Positions 1-11,545 are shown, counted from the first letter of the stretch. The stretch: DNA of 64,000 nucleotides from Citrus sinensis (GCF_022201045.2 NC_068562.1:10911001-10975000), one strand, 5' to 3'. Notes: generated by a model from the sequence alone, not told the origin. Program-made: numbers and translations.

Positions 1-555
1 GTTGATCAAGATTCCAGAGCCAACAACTTGGGAATGTCGTCCAAAATCATTAAACTCTCACGTGATTAATACACACATGTTCTAAGCTTAAACAACATAG
101 CTTGTTGTCGTTTAACGAAGGTTTTAAGTTGCGCGTGAGGAGCTCGTGATCAGTTAGTTAAGGCTGTTGATTTTGGAGGGACTTTTCTAGATCTGTAAAG
201 CCAGCAACAACTGATATATATGTACTGGTTTTGGTGTAGTCTTGGGATATTAATGAAAAAGTGATAAGGTAGCTATAATGAGAGTAAAGTTTTTCAGAGT
301 GTTCTCTGTATTGCTAGTTGTCATCTCTGTAACCTTGAAGCTTAATAAAGTTGCTCCTTGAGTTGTTTTCTCCAGTGGATGTAGGCACCCTCAAAGGTGT
401 TGAACCACTTAAGTTCTTGTGTGTTCTTAATTCTTTGGGCTGTGTTCTTTGATCGGCTGGTTGTTTCAATTAGCTTAGGTTTGATTCTTAAATCTTGGAG
501 TCTAAGTTAGATCTTGGGGTGTGATTAATCCTGTGATTAAAGGGTCAATTTCACA
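1..555 (+). repeat. 5' LTR of element A (truncated by window start)
   Basis: Direct repeat of 4705-5259 with many scattered differences (roughly 35-40 by eye). It contains the GTGGATGTAGG and GAACCAC...TTCTTGTGTG motifs typical of Tork LTRs and ends just before the primer-binding site at 561. Confidence 0.9.
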
Positions 556-560
556 ACAAT

Positions 561-572
561 TGGTATCAAAGC
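561..572 (+). other. Primer-binding site of element A
   Basis: TGGTATCAAAGC lies a few bases inside the 5' LTR. It matches the tRNA-Met-type site TGGTATCAGAGC with one change. Confidence 0.8.
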
Positions 573-598
573 TTTAACTCTGATTTCAAGGTTCAAGA

Positions 599-1741
599 AT
601 GGGTTTAAAAGTAGATCTTGAGAAGTTTATAGGGCAGAATGATTTTAACATGTGGAAAATAAAAATGGAGGCTTTGTTGATCACTCAAGGCCTGGGAGAT
701 GCCATAGATCCAGTCTCGAAACTTGAAGGTAGTGAGGCTTCATCATCCAAGACCCCAGAACAAGTGGCAGAAATAGACACGAAAGCCAGAAGCACAATTA
801 TTCTGAGTCTCGGTGACTCTGTAATTAGAGAAGTGGCTAAAGAAAAGACTGTTGTTGGTTTGTGGGCCAAGTTAGGGAATGTGTATATGACAAAGTCTTT
901 GGCAAATAGACTTTACATAAAAAAGAAAATGTTCTCACTGAGGATGATTAAAGGAACATCGCTAAATAAGCATATAGATGAGTTCAATAAGGTTTGTGAT
1001 GAACTGGAGACTATTGATGAAGGACTAAGTGATGAGATCAAAGCTTTGTTGTTAATTAGTTCTTTGCCAAAGTCATACGAGCACTTTGTGGATGCATTGT
1101 TGTATGGGAGGCAAACACTCTCCCTGGAAGAAGTTAAATATGCTCTTGGCACCAAGAAGCTGAAAGATAAGCAAGATAATCCAGAAAGTGAATCAAGTGA
1201 AGGACTGATGGCTAGAGGCAAGTCTGAGAAAAGAGAAAGTAAGGGAAAGAAACAAGGCAAATTAAAGTCTAAACAGAAGAATTTGAAGTGTTTTCATTGC
1301 CATAAAGAATGGCATTTCAAAAGAGATTGCCCTGAAAGGAAGAACAAGAATAAAGAGAACAAGGAAATGACAGGAAATGCAGCCATAGCCACAGATGAAG
1401 AAGGTAGCTTTGAAACGGCTGGAGTGCTTATTGCTACAAATCAAAAACCTCAAGGTCAGTGGGTCCTTGACTCAAGTTGTACCTTCCATATGTGTCCAAA
1501 TAGGAGTTATTTTACCTTATATCAGCCATGTGACGGGGGTATAATTTTAATGGGTAATAACTCAATATGTAAAGTGGTTGGTATTGGGATTGTTAGCCTT
1601 AGAATGTTTGATAGTGTGGTAAGGGAATTAACACAAGTTAGGTTTGTTCCTGAATTAAAAAGGAATTTAATTTCAATTGGCATGCTAGATCAAACAGATT
1701 GTGTGATTAAGGCTGGAAAAAGGGGTACTGAGGGTAATTAA
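599..1741 (+). pseudogene. gag and start of protease, element A
   Basis: A 380-residue frame starting about 30 bp after the primer-binding site. Residues 1-200 are a Copia gag (UBN2-type) with the characteristic N-terminal pattern LEKF...NDFNMWK. A CCHC zinc knuckle follows around residues 230-245 (C-x2-C-x4-H-x4-C, with Trp where Gly is usual before the His). A retropepsin-like segment begins near residue 290; its active site reads Asp-Ser-Ser instead of Asp-Ser-Gly, which should inactivate the protease. The frame ends in TAA at 1739-1741, and the protein continues in another frame just downstream, so a frameshift separates it from integrase. Closely related to the gag of element D at 58855-59487. 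Confidence 0.88.
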
Positions 1742-2640
1742 AGGCTCAATGGTGATCGTGAAAGATATAAAACAAAATGGCTTGTATGTGTTGGATGGAC
1801 ATACTGTTGTTGGAGAGGCAAGTGTAACTGCCAGTGGAGGGAACAAATAAATGTTGTGGCATTTGAGGATGGGGCATATGAGTGAAAGAGGTTTGAGAGA
1901 GCTACAAAAACAAGGAGTGTTTGGGAAAGATCAGATAGGAGCTTTCGAGTTCTGTGAAGATTGTATTCTAGGAAAGTCTTCTAGGCTAAGGTTTGAGACT
2001 GCAGCTCATACCACCAAAGAGAAACTTGGATACATACACTCTGATTTATGGGGGCCTGCACAAGTGAATTCACTAGGTGGGTGTAAATACTTTCTGACTT
2101 TTATAGATGATTTTTCAAGGATGGTTTGGGTCTTTGCACTCAAAAGTAAAGATGAGGTTCTGGAAAAATTCAAAAGGTGGAAGATTTTTGTTGAAAACCA
2201 AACTGGTTTGAAGGTGAAACTCTGAGGATAGATAATGGTTTGGAGTACTGCAATAAGTTGTTTGAAGAATTCTGTGAGAAGAATGGTATTCAGAAGCACA
2301 AAATCATCACCTATACTCCTCAACAAAATGGTCTTGCTGAGAGGATTAACAGAACTTTGGTAGAGAAGGTAAGGTGCATGCTGATCTATTCTAAGCTTCC
2401 AAAAACCCTTTGGGCAGAAGCTTTACACACGGCATAGTATCTAGTCAACAGGAGCCCATCAACTGCTATTGGTTGTAAAACACCAATGGAACTGTGGTCA
2501 GAGAGAATGGCTGATTAAAAACTCAAAATCTTTGGTTGCACAACATATGCTCATGTAAGGCAGGGTAAGCTGGAACCAAGAGCATTAAAATGCAGGTTTC
2601 TGAGGTATCCAGAGGGTGTCAAAGGCTATAGATTGTGGTG
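1742..2640 (+). pseudogene. Protease end and integrase remnant, element A
   Basis: The frame at 1851-2225 carries the GAG-pre-integrase zinc-binding region (LWH-x-RMGH with a later C-x2-C, in CEDC) and the integrase core start HSDLWGP followed by FIDDFSR. The frame at 2240-2437 continues the integrase (TPQQNG-x-AERINRTL), and further stops occur to about 2640. At least two frameshifts and several in-frame stops (for example TAG near 2436 and TAA near 2516) break it. Non-functional. Confidence 0.85.
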
Positions 2641-4562
2641 TGTTGACTCAAAGCCACCCCAATGCATTATAAGTAGAGATGTAACCTTCCATGAAGATGA
2701 GATTTTGAATAGACCAAAGAGTCATGTTAACAACTCTGAATCAGGTGATGAGACTGATAAAGTGAAATTTCAAATGGAGCCTCACAACTTGAAAGAACTT
2801 GAGCCTGAAATTGAGGGTGCTGAAATAGAACCTAAAGCTGGTGTTGAACATGAATCAGCAGAAAGTGAAGAGGACACATATCAATTGGCAAGAGACAGAA
2901 AGAGAAGGACTATAAGACCACCTAGAAGAAATGTAATGGCTGATCTAATTGAATATGCTTTGACTGCTGCTCAAGAGCTTAATGATGATAAACCAAAGAC
3001 TTATCAGGAAGCTATCACAGGCAAAAACAAGCTGGAATGGAAGAGGGCAATGAATGAAGAGATGGCATCCCTGATGAAAAACAAAACCTAGGAATTGATT
3101 GAAAAACCAGCTAAGAGGAAGACAGTAAGCTGTAAATGGATCTTCAAGATTAAAGATGGGATACCTAGAGCTGAGCTTAGAAGATTTAAGGCTAGACTGG
3201 TAGCAAGGGGCTTCACACAAAATGAGGGAATTGACTTCACTGAAGTATTTTTCTTCTGTAGTGAGACATGCTTCCATCAGAATTATTCTTGCACTTGTGG
3301 TTGTTCAGGATATGCATCTTGAGCAGATGGATGTAAAAACATCCTTCTTGCATAGTGAATTACAAGAAGAAATTGTAATGTAGCAGCCAGAAGGGTATGT
3401 GGCATCTGGTAAAGAAGATTGTGTCTGTTTACTTAAAAAGTCTTTATATGGGTTAAAGTAATCACCTAGGCAATGGTATCTGAAGTTTGATAACTTCATG
3501 ATAACACATGCCTTTAACAGGTGCAGCTATGATTGCTGTGTGTACTTCAAAGAGACAAGTGGAGGGGGAATGATATATCTTCTACTGTATGTAGATGACA
3601 TGCTAATTGCATGCCATGATAGGGAAGAGATCAATCATCTAAAGAAACTTTTGAGAAGAGAATTTGAAATGAAGGAACTTAGAGAAGCCAAGAGAATTCT
3701 GGGGATGGATATTAACAGGAACAGGAGCAAAAAGATTTTGTTCCTAACTCAACAGAGCTACATAAAGAAGGTTCTGATGAGATTTGAAATGAATGATCCT
3801 AAGCAAGTGCAAACACCATTGGCAAACCACTTCAAATTGTCTGCTGCTCAGTGCCCTTAAACTGAAGCAGAACAACAGAAAATGGCTTATATACCCTACT
3901 CAAGTGCAGTAGGTAGCCTCATGTACGCCATGGTACTCACCAGACCTGATATCTCATATGCTGTGAGTTTGGTGGGCAGGTTTATGGCCAATCCAGGTTA
4001 TGAACACTAGAGAGTTGTTCAATGGATTATGAGGTACCTGAAGGGGACTTTAGAGGTTGGTTTGGTTTATGGTGGAGAAGATAAAAATGGACACACACTA
4101 ATTGGTTATGTGGATGCTAACTTTGTTGGTGATCTTGATAAAAGGAGATCGCAAACAAGGTATTTATTTACTCTGGCAGGCTGCACAGTTAGCTGGAAAC
4201 CAACATTACAGAATGTAGTGGCTTTGTCTACCATAGAGGCAGAGTATACTGCGGCAGCTAAAGCTTTCAAAGAAGCAATTTGGCTGAAAGGCATGACAAC
4301 TGAGTTGGGAGCTAAGCAAGAGATTGTAACAGTCTACAGTGACAGCCAGAGTGCTATACATTTGAGCAAGAATCAATCTCATCACGAGAAGACAAAACAT
4401 ATAAATGTTAAGTTGCACTTTGTGAGGCTTGAGGTATCAAGGGGGGCTGTGAAGTTGTTGAAAATTCATACTGAAGAAAATCCAGCTGACATGTTAACCA
4501 AGGTTGTGCCCACTGCCAAGTTCACCTTTTGCATGAACTTAGCAGGAATCTGCAGGTTTTAA
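2633..4562 (+). pseudogene. Reverse transcriptase and RNase H remnant, element A
   Basis: Successive frames give the integrase-RT linker and RT start (2633-3091), RT fingers (3095-3322, CKWIFKIKDG and ARLVARGFTQ), the RT palm with the YVDD catalytic box (3498-3860, LLLYVDDMLIA) and RNase H (4029-4562, STIEAEY and YSDSQSAIHL, ending NPADMLTK). Stops at 3089-3091, 3381 and 3858-3860 and frameshifts near 3255-3320 disable it. The last frame is continuous and ends about 70 bp before the 3' LTR. Confidence 0.88.
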
Positions 4563-4630
4563 GAAGTTGCAGATGGGGAGAAGACAATAAGAAAATAGGG
4601 AGCTATGAGTGTTGAATTCAAGATGGAGAT

Positions 4631-5259
4631 TGTTGAAATGATCTCAAACTCATTCGAGCAACTTGTCATTTTAAAGTTGCAAAGATGAGTGACATGTCAT
4701 TTCAATTAATCAAGATTCCAGAGTCGACAACTTGGTAATGTCGTCCAAAATCATTAAACTCTCATGTGATTAATGCACACCTATTCTAAGCTTAAATGGC
4801 ACAGCTTGCTGTCGTTTAAGAAGGGTTTTAAGTTGCGCGTGAGGAGCTCGTGATCAGTTAGTTAAGGTTGTTGATTTTTGAGGGAATTTTCTGGATCTAT
4901 AATGCCAGCAACAACTGATATATATGTGTTGGTTCTGGTGTAGTCTTGGGATATCGAGGAAAGAGTGATAAGGTAGTTATGGTGAGAGTAAAGCTTTTCT
5001 AAGTGTTCTCTGTATTGCTAGTTGTCATCTTTGTAACCTTGAAGTTTAATAGAGTTGCTCCGTGAGTTGTTTTCTCCAGTGGATGTAGGCACCCTCAAAG
5101 GTGCTGAACTACTTAAGTTCTTGCGTGTTCTTGATTCTTTGGGTTGTGTTCTTTAATCTGTTAGTTGTTTCGATTAGTTTAGGTTTGATTCTTAAATTTG
5201 GAAGTCTGAGTTAGATCTTGGGGTGTGATTAATCCTATAATTAAAGGGTCAATTTCACA
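4631..5259 (+). repeat. 3' LTR of element A
   Basis: Starts TGTTGAAATG after a purine-rich stretch (AAGATGGAGAT at 4620-4630, probable polypurine tract) and ends in TTCACA. Repeats 1-555. The exact right end is uncertain by a few bases because the next bases, AAACTTTT, also fit the NLR reading frame. Confidence 0.88.
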
Positions 5260-6797
5260 AAACTTTTCCTTGTCTTTGTCAATCGTTGATGCAATCCACA
5301 AAGCCATGTCTCGGATCACATCGTGCATTTTTACATGATTATCTTCCTCTTCTACCAACAGACATGCATGAAGAAGGACACGAATAACAGAGTATCCTTG
5401 ATTTCGTGCTCAAATCCATCATATTCGTCTAAAAATCCCTCACATATCCAACAGTCTATCAAGTCTTCTACGAAAATTTTATAATCTTCCGGATAAGAAC
5501 TACAATACAGGAGATAAAACCTAGTTTCATCGCCGGGCAAAAAATCATAACTTATCTTTAGACGAGAAAATACCCTGCTCTCCATACCTGAAAATTTATA
5601 GGCTGAACTTCTCAACACCTCAATTGCATGTTCCCACTCGCGAGGTGTCTTCTTGGATGCCATAGCTCGACCGACAGTGATTAGAGCAAGTGGCAAACCA
5701 CCGCATTCTTTGGCCACAGTTTCAGCTAGCTCAGGAATATCAGGATGACTATCAAGAATCTCTTTTCCGACTTTCTCCTCAAATAATTTCCATGCGTCCT
5801 CGTATCCCAAGCGCTCCACTTTGAATGATTTATGAGCTTCCATTTGGCCGCAAACCTCAAGCTCCCGAGCTGTGAAAACTGTCTTATTAGATGCACTTGT
5901 ACGGCATGGAACAGGTAAACCCACTTGAGATAGATCAACCAGCTCCCATATGTGATCCAATAATAACACAAACTTTTTGTTGCTCATGTTCTTGACTATA
6001 TCCTGAGATTTCTCTTGAAGACTTCTGCTATTCCATGACTCGTTAAAAAGATCTTTTTGTTGCTCATGTTCTTGAATATTTCCTGAGATTTCTCTTGAAG
6101 ACTTCTGCTATTCCATGACTAATCTTTTTTGCAATACTTCCTTGAATCTGTTCGAGTTGCAAGTCTTTAGACGCCACTACCCAGATAACGAAATCAAAAT
6201 CATTAGGCGTGTGGAGGAACTTCTTGTTGATTTGCGTCAACAGGGTGGTTTTACCCACCTCTCCCATGCCGTAGAGGCCAACAATTCCCATCTGTTCTTC
6301 CATCAGGCATCGCCAAACTCTGTCAAATGTTGATTGCAAGCCCACTACGGTTGGTGGAAGAGGTCTTTCATCTACTAGATTTTCTGGCACCGGCTGAGGC
6401 ACTTCTTTGAAATCTCCTTCGTTCGTTAAGCCCTGCACCTGTTGCAATGTCTTGAAAACTTTTCTCCCAACCTTGTAGCCGGAACTGCAGTTCTTGGACT
6501 ATAAGCCTCCAAGACAGAGCTTCTCAACTTCTTGATATCCTTGTCGTCTTAGTTCGGTTACTTGAGTTTCCACACCTTGCACTCTTAAAAGCCACCCTTG
6601 CACTTGCTCCAGCCGTCTCATTTGTTGCTGAATATCCTCTCATCATTTCTTACTGCAATTAACGTTTGCAATTCTCTCCACAAGGCATCAAGATTCTCTT
6701 GGAGATGACAAACGTACCCTGTGTTTCTAACAAAGCTATCCAGGCAGTGAGAAACAGTGTCATCACAGGAGAATGAGGGTGAGCAGACGTTTCCCGT
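5260..6797 (-). pseudogene. NLR-A: CC-NB-ARC half of an RPS5-like resistance gene, multiply broken
   Basis: Read on the minus strand from 6797, this is the start of a CC-NBS-LRR immune receptor: an N-terminal GNVCSPSFSCDD coiled-coil region, a P-loop GMGEVGKTT (near 6260), kinase-2 LLLDHIW, GLPLAL (near 5690) and an MHD motif KMHDV (near 5325). Five lesions are visible. The expected start ATG is ACG (6797-6795). A small deletion shifts the frame in the coiled coil near 6630. A 68-bp segment is duplicated with an 80-bp period (5973-6120), shifting frame between P-loop and kinase-2. A 1-nt shift near 5395 closes the frame. The Copia element A replaces everything after the MHD region. The LRR half should lie left of the window. 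Intronless like its relatives. Intracellular pathogen sensors are the family role; this copy should be dead. Confidence 0.9.
5973..6120. repeat. Tandem duplication of 68 bp inside NLR-A
   Basis: 5973-6040 and 6053-6120 match almost exactly (both run from CTTTTTGTTGCTCATG to TTCCATGACT), with a period of 80 bp. Since 80 is not a multiple of 3, it breaks the NB-ARC frame. Confidence 0.93.
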
Positions 6798-6891
6798 GGT
6801 GATCACAACGAAGGGTAAAGGAGTAATTGGTGGGGCAAAGTTTAATTTGCTTTTCGGCTGAAGATGAAATGTGTTGTTTCAAGACTGCAAT

Positions 6892-6903
6892 GTTATTTAT
6901 ATT
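6892..6903 (-). promoter_or_regulatory. Possible TATA box of NLR-A
   Basis: Minus-strand AATATAAATAAC lies about 95 bp upstream of the former start codon, a reasonable distance for a plant core promoter. Position and sequence only; no other promoter element is recognised. Confidence 0.4.
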
Positions 6904-8156
6904 ACTAAGCTGGTTGATGAATTTAAAATTGTGTAACAAAGTGTTTAGCTATGAACCTTTGATTGGAAAAAGTGTCATTTCGTGGAAGACCCGCCGGTGA
7001 TCAAAATTTTAGCGCCCAAGAAATGATTCCCTGGAATTTTAATAAATTGTTAAAAAATAAATATTATAATAAATATTAAAAACTTTTTGTCGCTTGTTGA
7101 TTCCTCGATGATTTTTTTTTTTTTTGAAATTGTTGCTAAGAAATTAAAGAAAAGTAACGAGAAAAGGGAATTTAGTACTAAGTACATGTACTAGAATTTT
7201 TTATAAGATAAGAGATTAATTGATCAAGGTGCAAGTGCTTTAGCTGAAGAAGAGAAATTTATGCAGTGTAATTAATGGTTAAACTTTTATTGCTTGCTCT
7301 GAGACTGCATTGTTGTCTAAAAGTATACGATTTTTGAATTGGAAGAAGAGAAAAAATACCATTTACTATTCCAAAGAAACTTAGAAAATGTTAAAATCCA
7401 ACAACTTTTAAATGGATCATCATTTGAACTTCTCGTGAGTTGTGAGTAAAAATTCACATGGACGATTATTGATTAATAAATAATAATAAATCCAAAAAAT
7501 TAAATTATACCTTTACACAATTACTAAATTAAAAACTTATGGGTTTAATTTTCATTGGCAGTCAATTCATGGATGACCATGACAAACGTTAGCATGGTTT
7601 TTCGTTGATATTTGAAAGTAAGGAAAGGTACAAACTAAGGAAATATAACTGTCACATTTGTCATAGGATTACGAAAAACACGTCCAAATCCTAAGGCTTA
7701 CCCAAATGGAGATATGGCTAGAACCCACCCTTTAGAATTAGATGTATAGCTTACAAAACGCAAAGTTGACCCAGAAAAATGACATTGATCTACTACAATA
7801 CCACCAATATCGATGTGAAAGTAATGTCTGCCTAGATCTACATGCTACAAAAAACAATGTCTATCAAGATTTACATACCAAAATGTTCGCAAAGATATAC
7901 TATATATAATGTTTATATCTCCATTTAAATAATTAAAAAAAATCCCTAATAACCCCCAAGAAAACAAAGAGATAAATCCTATCACAAAAGCTGTTTAGGA
8001 AATCATTATAACCCTGGAGCTCAGGGAGTTGTATTTGTTATGTCGTGACGTACTAAAGTTATAACATTTAAATTTCTCTTACATTGCACGTTCTGAAAAT
8101 AGATCCTATCAAATATTTCATATTTTCTATGGTTATCTCTATTTTAGGTATTCGGG
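6904..8156. other. Intergenic, AT-rich, no gene recognised
   Basis: Upstream region of NLR-A on the minus strand. I see no coding region, RNA gene or clear repeat. Homopolymer runs occur near 7112-7125. It ends at the target site of element B. Confidence 0.6.
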
Positions 8157-8161
8157 GAATC

Positions 8162-8697
8162 TGTTGAAAAGTCAAAAGAGTTTGGTTGGAAAAGAAAAGT
8201 GAGCCACATGCATTGGTTTTATTTTTCAAAGTCGGCACGAAATTGCAAGCTGTATTTGGCATTTGACAATCCTGCACCAAATGAAGAAAAATGCAAAAGT
8301 TAGCAAAATTTGTCAAATTGACAGAGATGGAGATTGACAAATTGCAGAGGGATTGGGTGGAATAGTGCATGCTTGAAGCCTATAAATTGAAGTCATTTCT
8401 TCATTCTAAATCATCCCAAAATTGTTAAGCTTATAAGTTTCTAAGCTTTTGAGAGAAGTGAGAGAAGTGTGTCTGGGGAATTTATCTTTCCTGCAGAGTG
8501 TAAGAGTACTTGGTATATTTGGGTTTCTGGGAAGTGAGATTCGTTACTCAAATATTGTACTCTATTAATTGTTAAATCAATAATTATTCTTTTTGCCTCC
8601 GTGGATGTAGGTTTAATTACCGAACCACGTAAATTCTTGTGTCCTTTATTTTTCAGTAATTATTTGGTGCGCTTGATTCCGCATTCCGCGCACAACA
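8162..8697 (+). repeat. 5' LTR of element B
   Basis: Begins TGTTGAAAAG and ends GCACAACA. Matches 20847-21382 with 12 substitutions and no indel. Carries CCGTGGATGTAGG and GAACCACGTAAATTCTTGTG, the conserved Tork R/U5-like motif. Confidence 0.95.
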
Positions 8698-8699
8698 AG

Positions 8700-8712
8700 T
8701 GGTATCAGAGCC
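8700..8712 (+). other. Primer-binding site of element B
   Basis: TGGTATCAGAGCC starts 2 bp after the 5' LTR; tRNA-Met type. Confidence 0.88.
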
Positions 8713-8732
8713 AAAGGTTTGTACTTGGGGGG

Positions 8733-8795
8733 ATACGGTACTGTTCACGTATACGACACTGTTCACGAATACGGTACTGTTTACGAATACGGTGA
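8733..8795. repeat. 18-bp tandem repeat in the leader of element B
   Basis: Three and a half units of the form ATACGGTACTGTTCACGA (8733-8750, 8751-8768, 8769-8786, partial to about 8795) lie between primer-binding site and gag. Units differ by a few substitutions. Confidence 0.85.
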
Positions 8796-9016
8796 AGACG
8801 GCCATTTGTACTTGGGAGACAGTCTATTGTAAGTAGTGTGTATTTTTGCATGTCTAGGAAAGTTCTGTCAACAAAGGCGATAAGAGTCTAAGGATTTTGG
8901 TTTTTAATTGGGACTGAGTTCCCGTCCAGTTTCCTGGGAACTTTCCTGGTACATTTATTCACCCGAAATTAACATCAGAGAGATTGTTTTTCAAGTGGAA
9001 ATAGTTCGTTGAGAAA

Positions 9017-10337
9017 ATGGTAGAAGGTGAAACTTCCAGAATTGGGGAGAGATCTACCGAGGCTATTTCAGGAGACACTTTAGGTGGGAGGCGAGATTTG
9101 TCAAATTGCTATTCAGCACCTGTTATAAGAGGCCAGAAGATCGATGTTGAAAAGTTTGATGGGAAAATCAACTTCGGCATGTGGAGGCACGAAGTTATGG
9201 ATGCCCTTATTCAAATCGATCTCGATGTTGTTCTGAAAAATAAAAGACACTTGTATGATGAAGAAATTTGGGATCGTATGAATGAAAAAGCCTGTGGTTA
9301 GATCAAATATTGTTTGACCAAGGAGGTGAAATACTTGGTGAAAGATGAGGAGTGTGCGGTGACTTTGTGGCGTACATTGGAGGAGAAGTACCTGGTGAAA
9401 AGTCCTGAAAATCGCCTTCATGCAATGAGCCAAGTATATGGTCTTCGAATGAAGCCTGGGGTGTCAATGCACGATCATTTTTCAAGATTTGAAAAGTTAC
9501 TTGCTGATTTGAAGAATCTTGATGAAGATATTAAGGATGAAGTCAAGGCTATGATTCTATTACACTCACTACCAGATGAATATAGTCATTTTGTGACTAC
9601 TTTGATATATGGAAAGAGTGTGATCGTCTTTAAAGATGTTTGCACAACATTAACTAGCTTAGAGATTCGAAATAATGATAAAAATTCTGAACGAGCATCG
9701 TCTGAAGCTTTGGTGAGCAGAGATTGGGCGATGGACAAACATAATAAGCATGGTGGAAAGAATTCTCGATCCAAATCGAGAAGCAGAAATATAGCTTGAG
9801 ATGAGTGTGCTTTTTGTCATGAAAAGGGTCATTGGAGGAAAGATTGTCCAAAGGCTCAAAAGAGAGATGGGAAAAAACCAGCAGCAGCAAACATGGCACG
9901 AAAAGATGAGGGCTCTGATTATTCACTAAGTATTACTCCTGCAGCATACGTGGCTAGTTCGAGCGAGTGGATACTTGATACTGGAGCAACCTATCATTTG
10001 TGTCCTATTAAGGAATGGTTTACGGATTTTCGTAATCTGGAATCCGGTGCAGTTGTGATGGGGAATGATCAACCTTGTCGCACAATGGGGATAGGAACAA
10101 TTCGGCTCAAAATGTTTTATGGAATGGTTAGAGAACTCAAAGAGGTTAGATTTATTCCAGCTTTAAAGAAAAATCTAATTTCTGTGGGTGCTTTGGAAAC
10201 TAAAGGCTACAAGGTTACCATTGAATATGGTATAATGAAGTTTACACATAGGGCTATGGTGATTCTGCAAGGGGTTCGGCGTCATAATCTGTACTATTTG
10301 AAGGGAGGTACAACTGATGAAGCAAATGTTGTTGAGG
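9017..10337 (+). pseudogene. gag-protease, element B (two nonsense mutations)
   Basis: A single reading frame runs from ATG 9017 to the nested insertion, interrupted only by TAG at 9299-9301 and TGA at 9797-9799; all three pieces are in the same frame. Both stops fit C-to-T changes (the TGA fits CGA to TGA at a CpG, as expected from cytosine methylation). The first part is a UBN2-type gag (VEKFDGKINFGMW). A CCHC knuckle C-x2-C-x4-H-x4-C lies just after the TGA (about 9808-9850). The retropepsin region follows (9969 onward, LDTGATYHLCP), here with an intact Asp-Thr-Gly. The frame leaves the element at VVEAH, where the Athila-like LTR begins. Confidence 0.92.
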
Positions 10338-10342
10338 CGCAC

Positions 10343-11540
10343 TGTTAGAGTGCAATTTATGCACTAGTTTTGCATTATTTACTTCCCTTAATATCAATGT
10401 TTTGCACTTAATAATAGTGATTTACTTGTGTTTTACTTTTGTAGGTGCAATTCTATTGATTGATGATAAAATTGAGCTATAGGATGATGTTTAAGGATGA
10501 TTGTTCTCTTGGAGAAATTATGAGCGTCAGAAGAACTTTGTTGATAAGGCGTGGGCGCGTGCTGTCAACTGCGGACCTGCAGTTTTTAGTTTAACGTGTT
10601 TTGTATTTTTGGTTATTTTTGTAATTACGAATTTAATATTTCAGATATTAGGATTTTATTTTAAATAGAATTCTAAAAGAGAAGAGAGAGAGAGAGTATT
10701 TAAGGGAGGAATCTATTGTGAAACCGGGGGGATTTTTTGGATTGGAGAAAAAGAAAGAAACCCTAGATTTAATTTTTCTCTCCTCTCTATGAAGAACTAA
10801 ACCTATTTTTCTGGTTGAAGGATAATGAAGCTTTGATTCATCACTACTGTGAGATCTTTCTTGTGCTTTAATTGTTTTATTGCTTTTTGGGTATTTGTTT
10901 ATTCTCTGAATTAGTTTCATGATTATGTTTGTTAATTAGGTAATTGGCCACTATTTAATTATCAACTTAATCTATTGTCAATTAAAGGATTCATCGTATG
11001 AAGAATTTAATGCTTGTGACAAATAACATAGCAGAGAGTTGTGTTGTGAGAATAAACAATCTAATTTAAATGAATCATCATATGTGTTGATTAGGATTTG
11101 GGTCTCTCTGGTTTTTCAGGCTGTCAATTGATTAAATTCTATGATCGTATCTAGGGTTGTCTATTGATTAGGGAAATAACCAACGGTCGTACCTTGGTTA
11201 TCGACTAGTTAAGGAGAGATTGGCTATTAGAGGGTCTCAGTAGCTATAACCGGTCTATTCATGAGTAATAATAATCTATATTTGAATCAATGATCAGTAG
11301 TCGAATCAAGCTGAGTTAATTCCTTCAACCAGAGCTTTCTCTAATTTGAATTACAACTTTAATTTGCATTCTTGTTATTTTAATTTGATTTTTATTATTG
11401 TCAACAATTCCCCCATTTTATGTTTTACGTTTCGAAAGGATTTAATTAATTACCGATCTCTGTGGACACGACCCTGCTCAATCACTATACACAATTTATT
11501 TAGAGTAGGAATTTATTTTTGTTGGCTTCGACACCCATCA
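10343..11540 (+). repeat. 5' LTR of Athila-like element
   Basis: TGTTAGAGTG...CACCCATCA. Virtually identical to 16756-17951; the only difference seen is two extra bases in the GA run near 10685-10696. Confidence 0.96.
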
Positions 11541-11545
11541 AATTT

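Larger units (their letters stand above)
1..5259 (+). mobile_element. Element A: Tork-type Ty1/copia retrotransposon, decayed, left end outside window
   Basis: A Copia element in the order LTR, primer-binding site, gag, protease, integrase, reverse transcriptase, RNase H, LTR. The left LTR is cut by the window edge: base 1 corresponds to base 4705 of the right LTR, so about 74 bp are missing. The primer-binding site TGGTATCAAAGC (561-572) resembles the initiator tRNA-Met type common in plant Copia. Integrase precedes reverse transcriptase, which defines Copia. The coding region is broken by many stops and frameshifts, so the element cannot be autonomous. Directly beyond the right LTR the sequence continues as the NB-ARC half of an NLR on the minus strand, so the element sits inside that gene (NLR-A). 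Its target duplication cannot be checked because the left flank is not in the window. Confidence 0.93.

Noticed and set aside
9299..9301. Stop-codon readthrough (TAG) as a gag expression strategy in element B
   Set aside because: It lies inside the gag domain, not at a gag-pol boundary, and a second stop follows; simple decay fits better.
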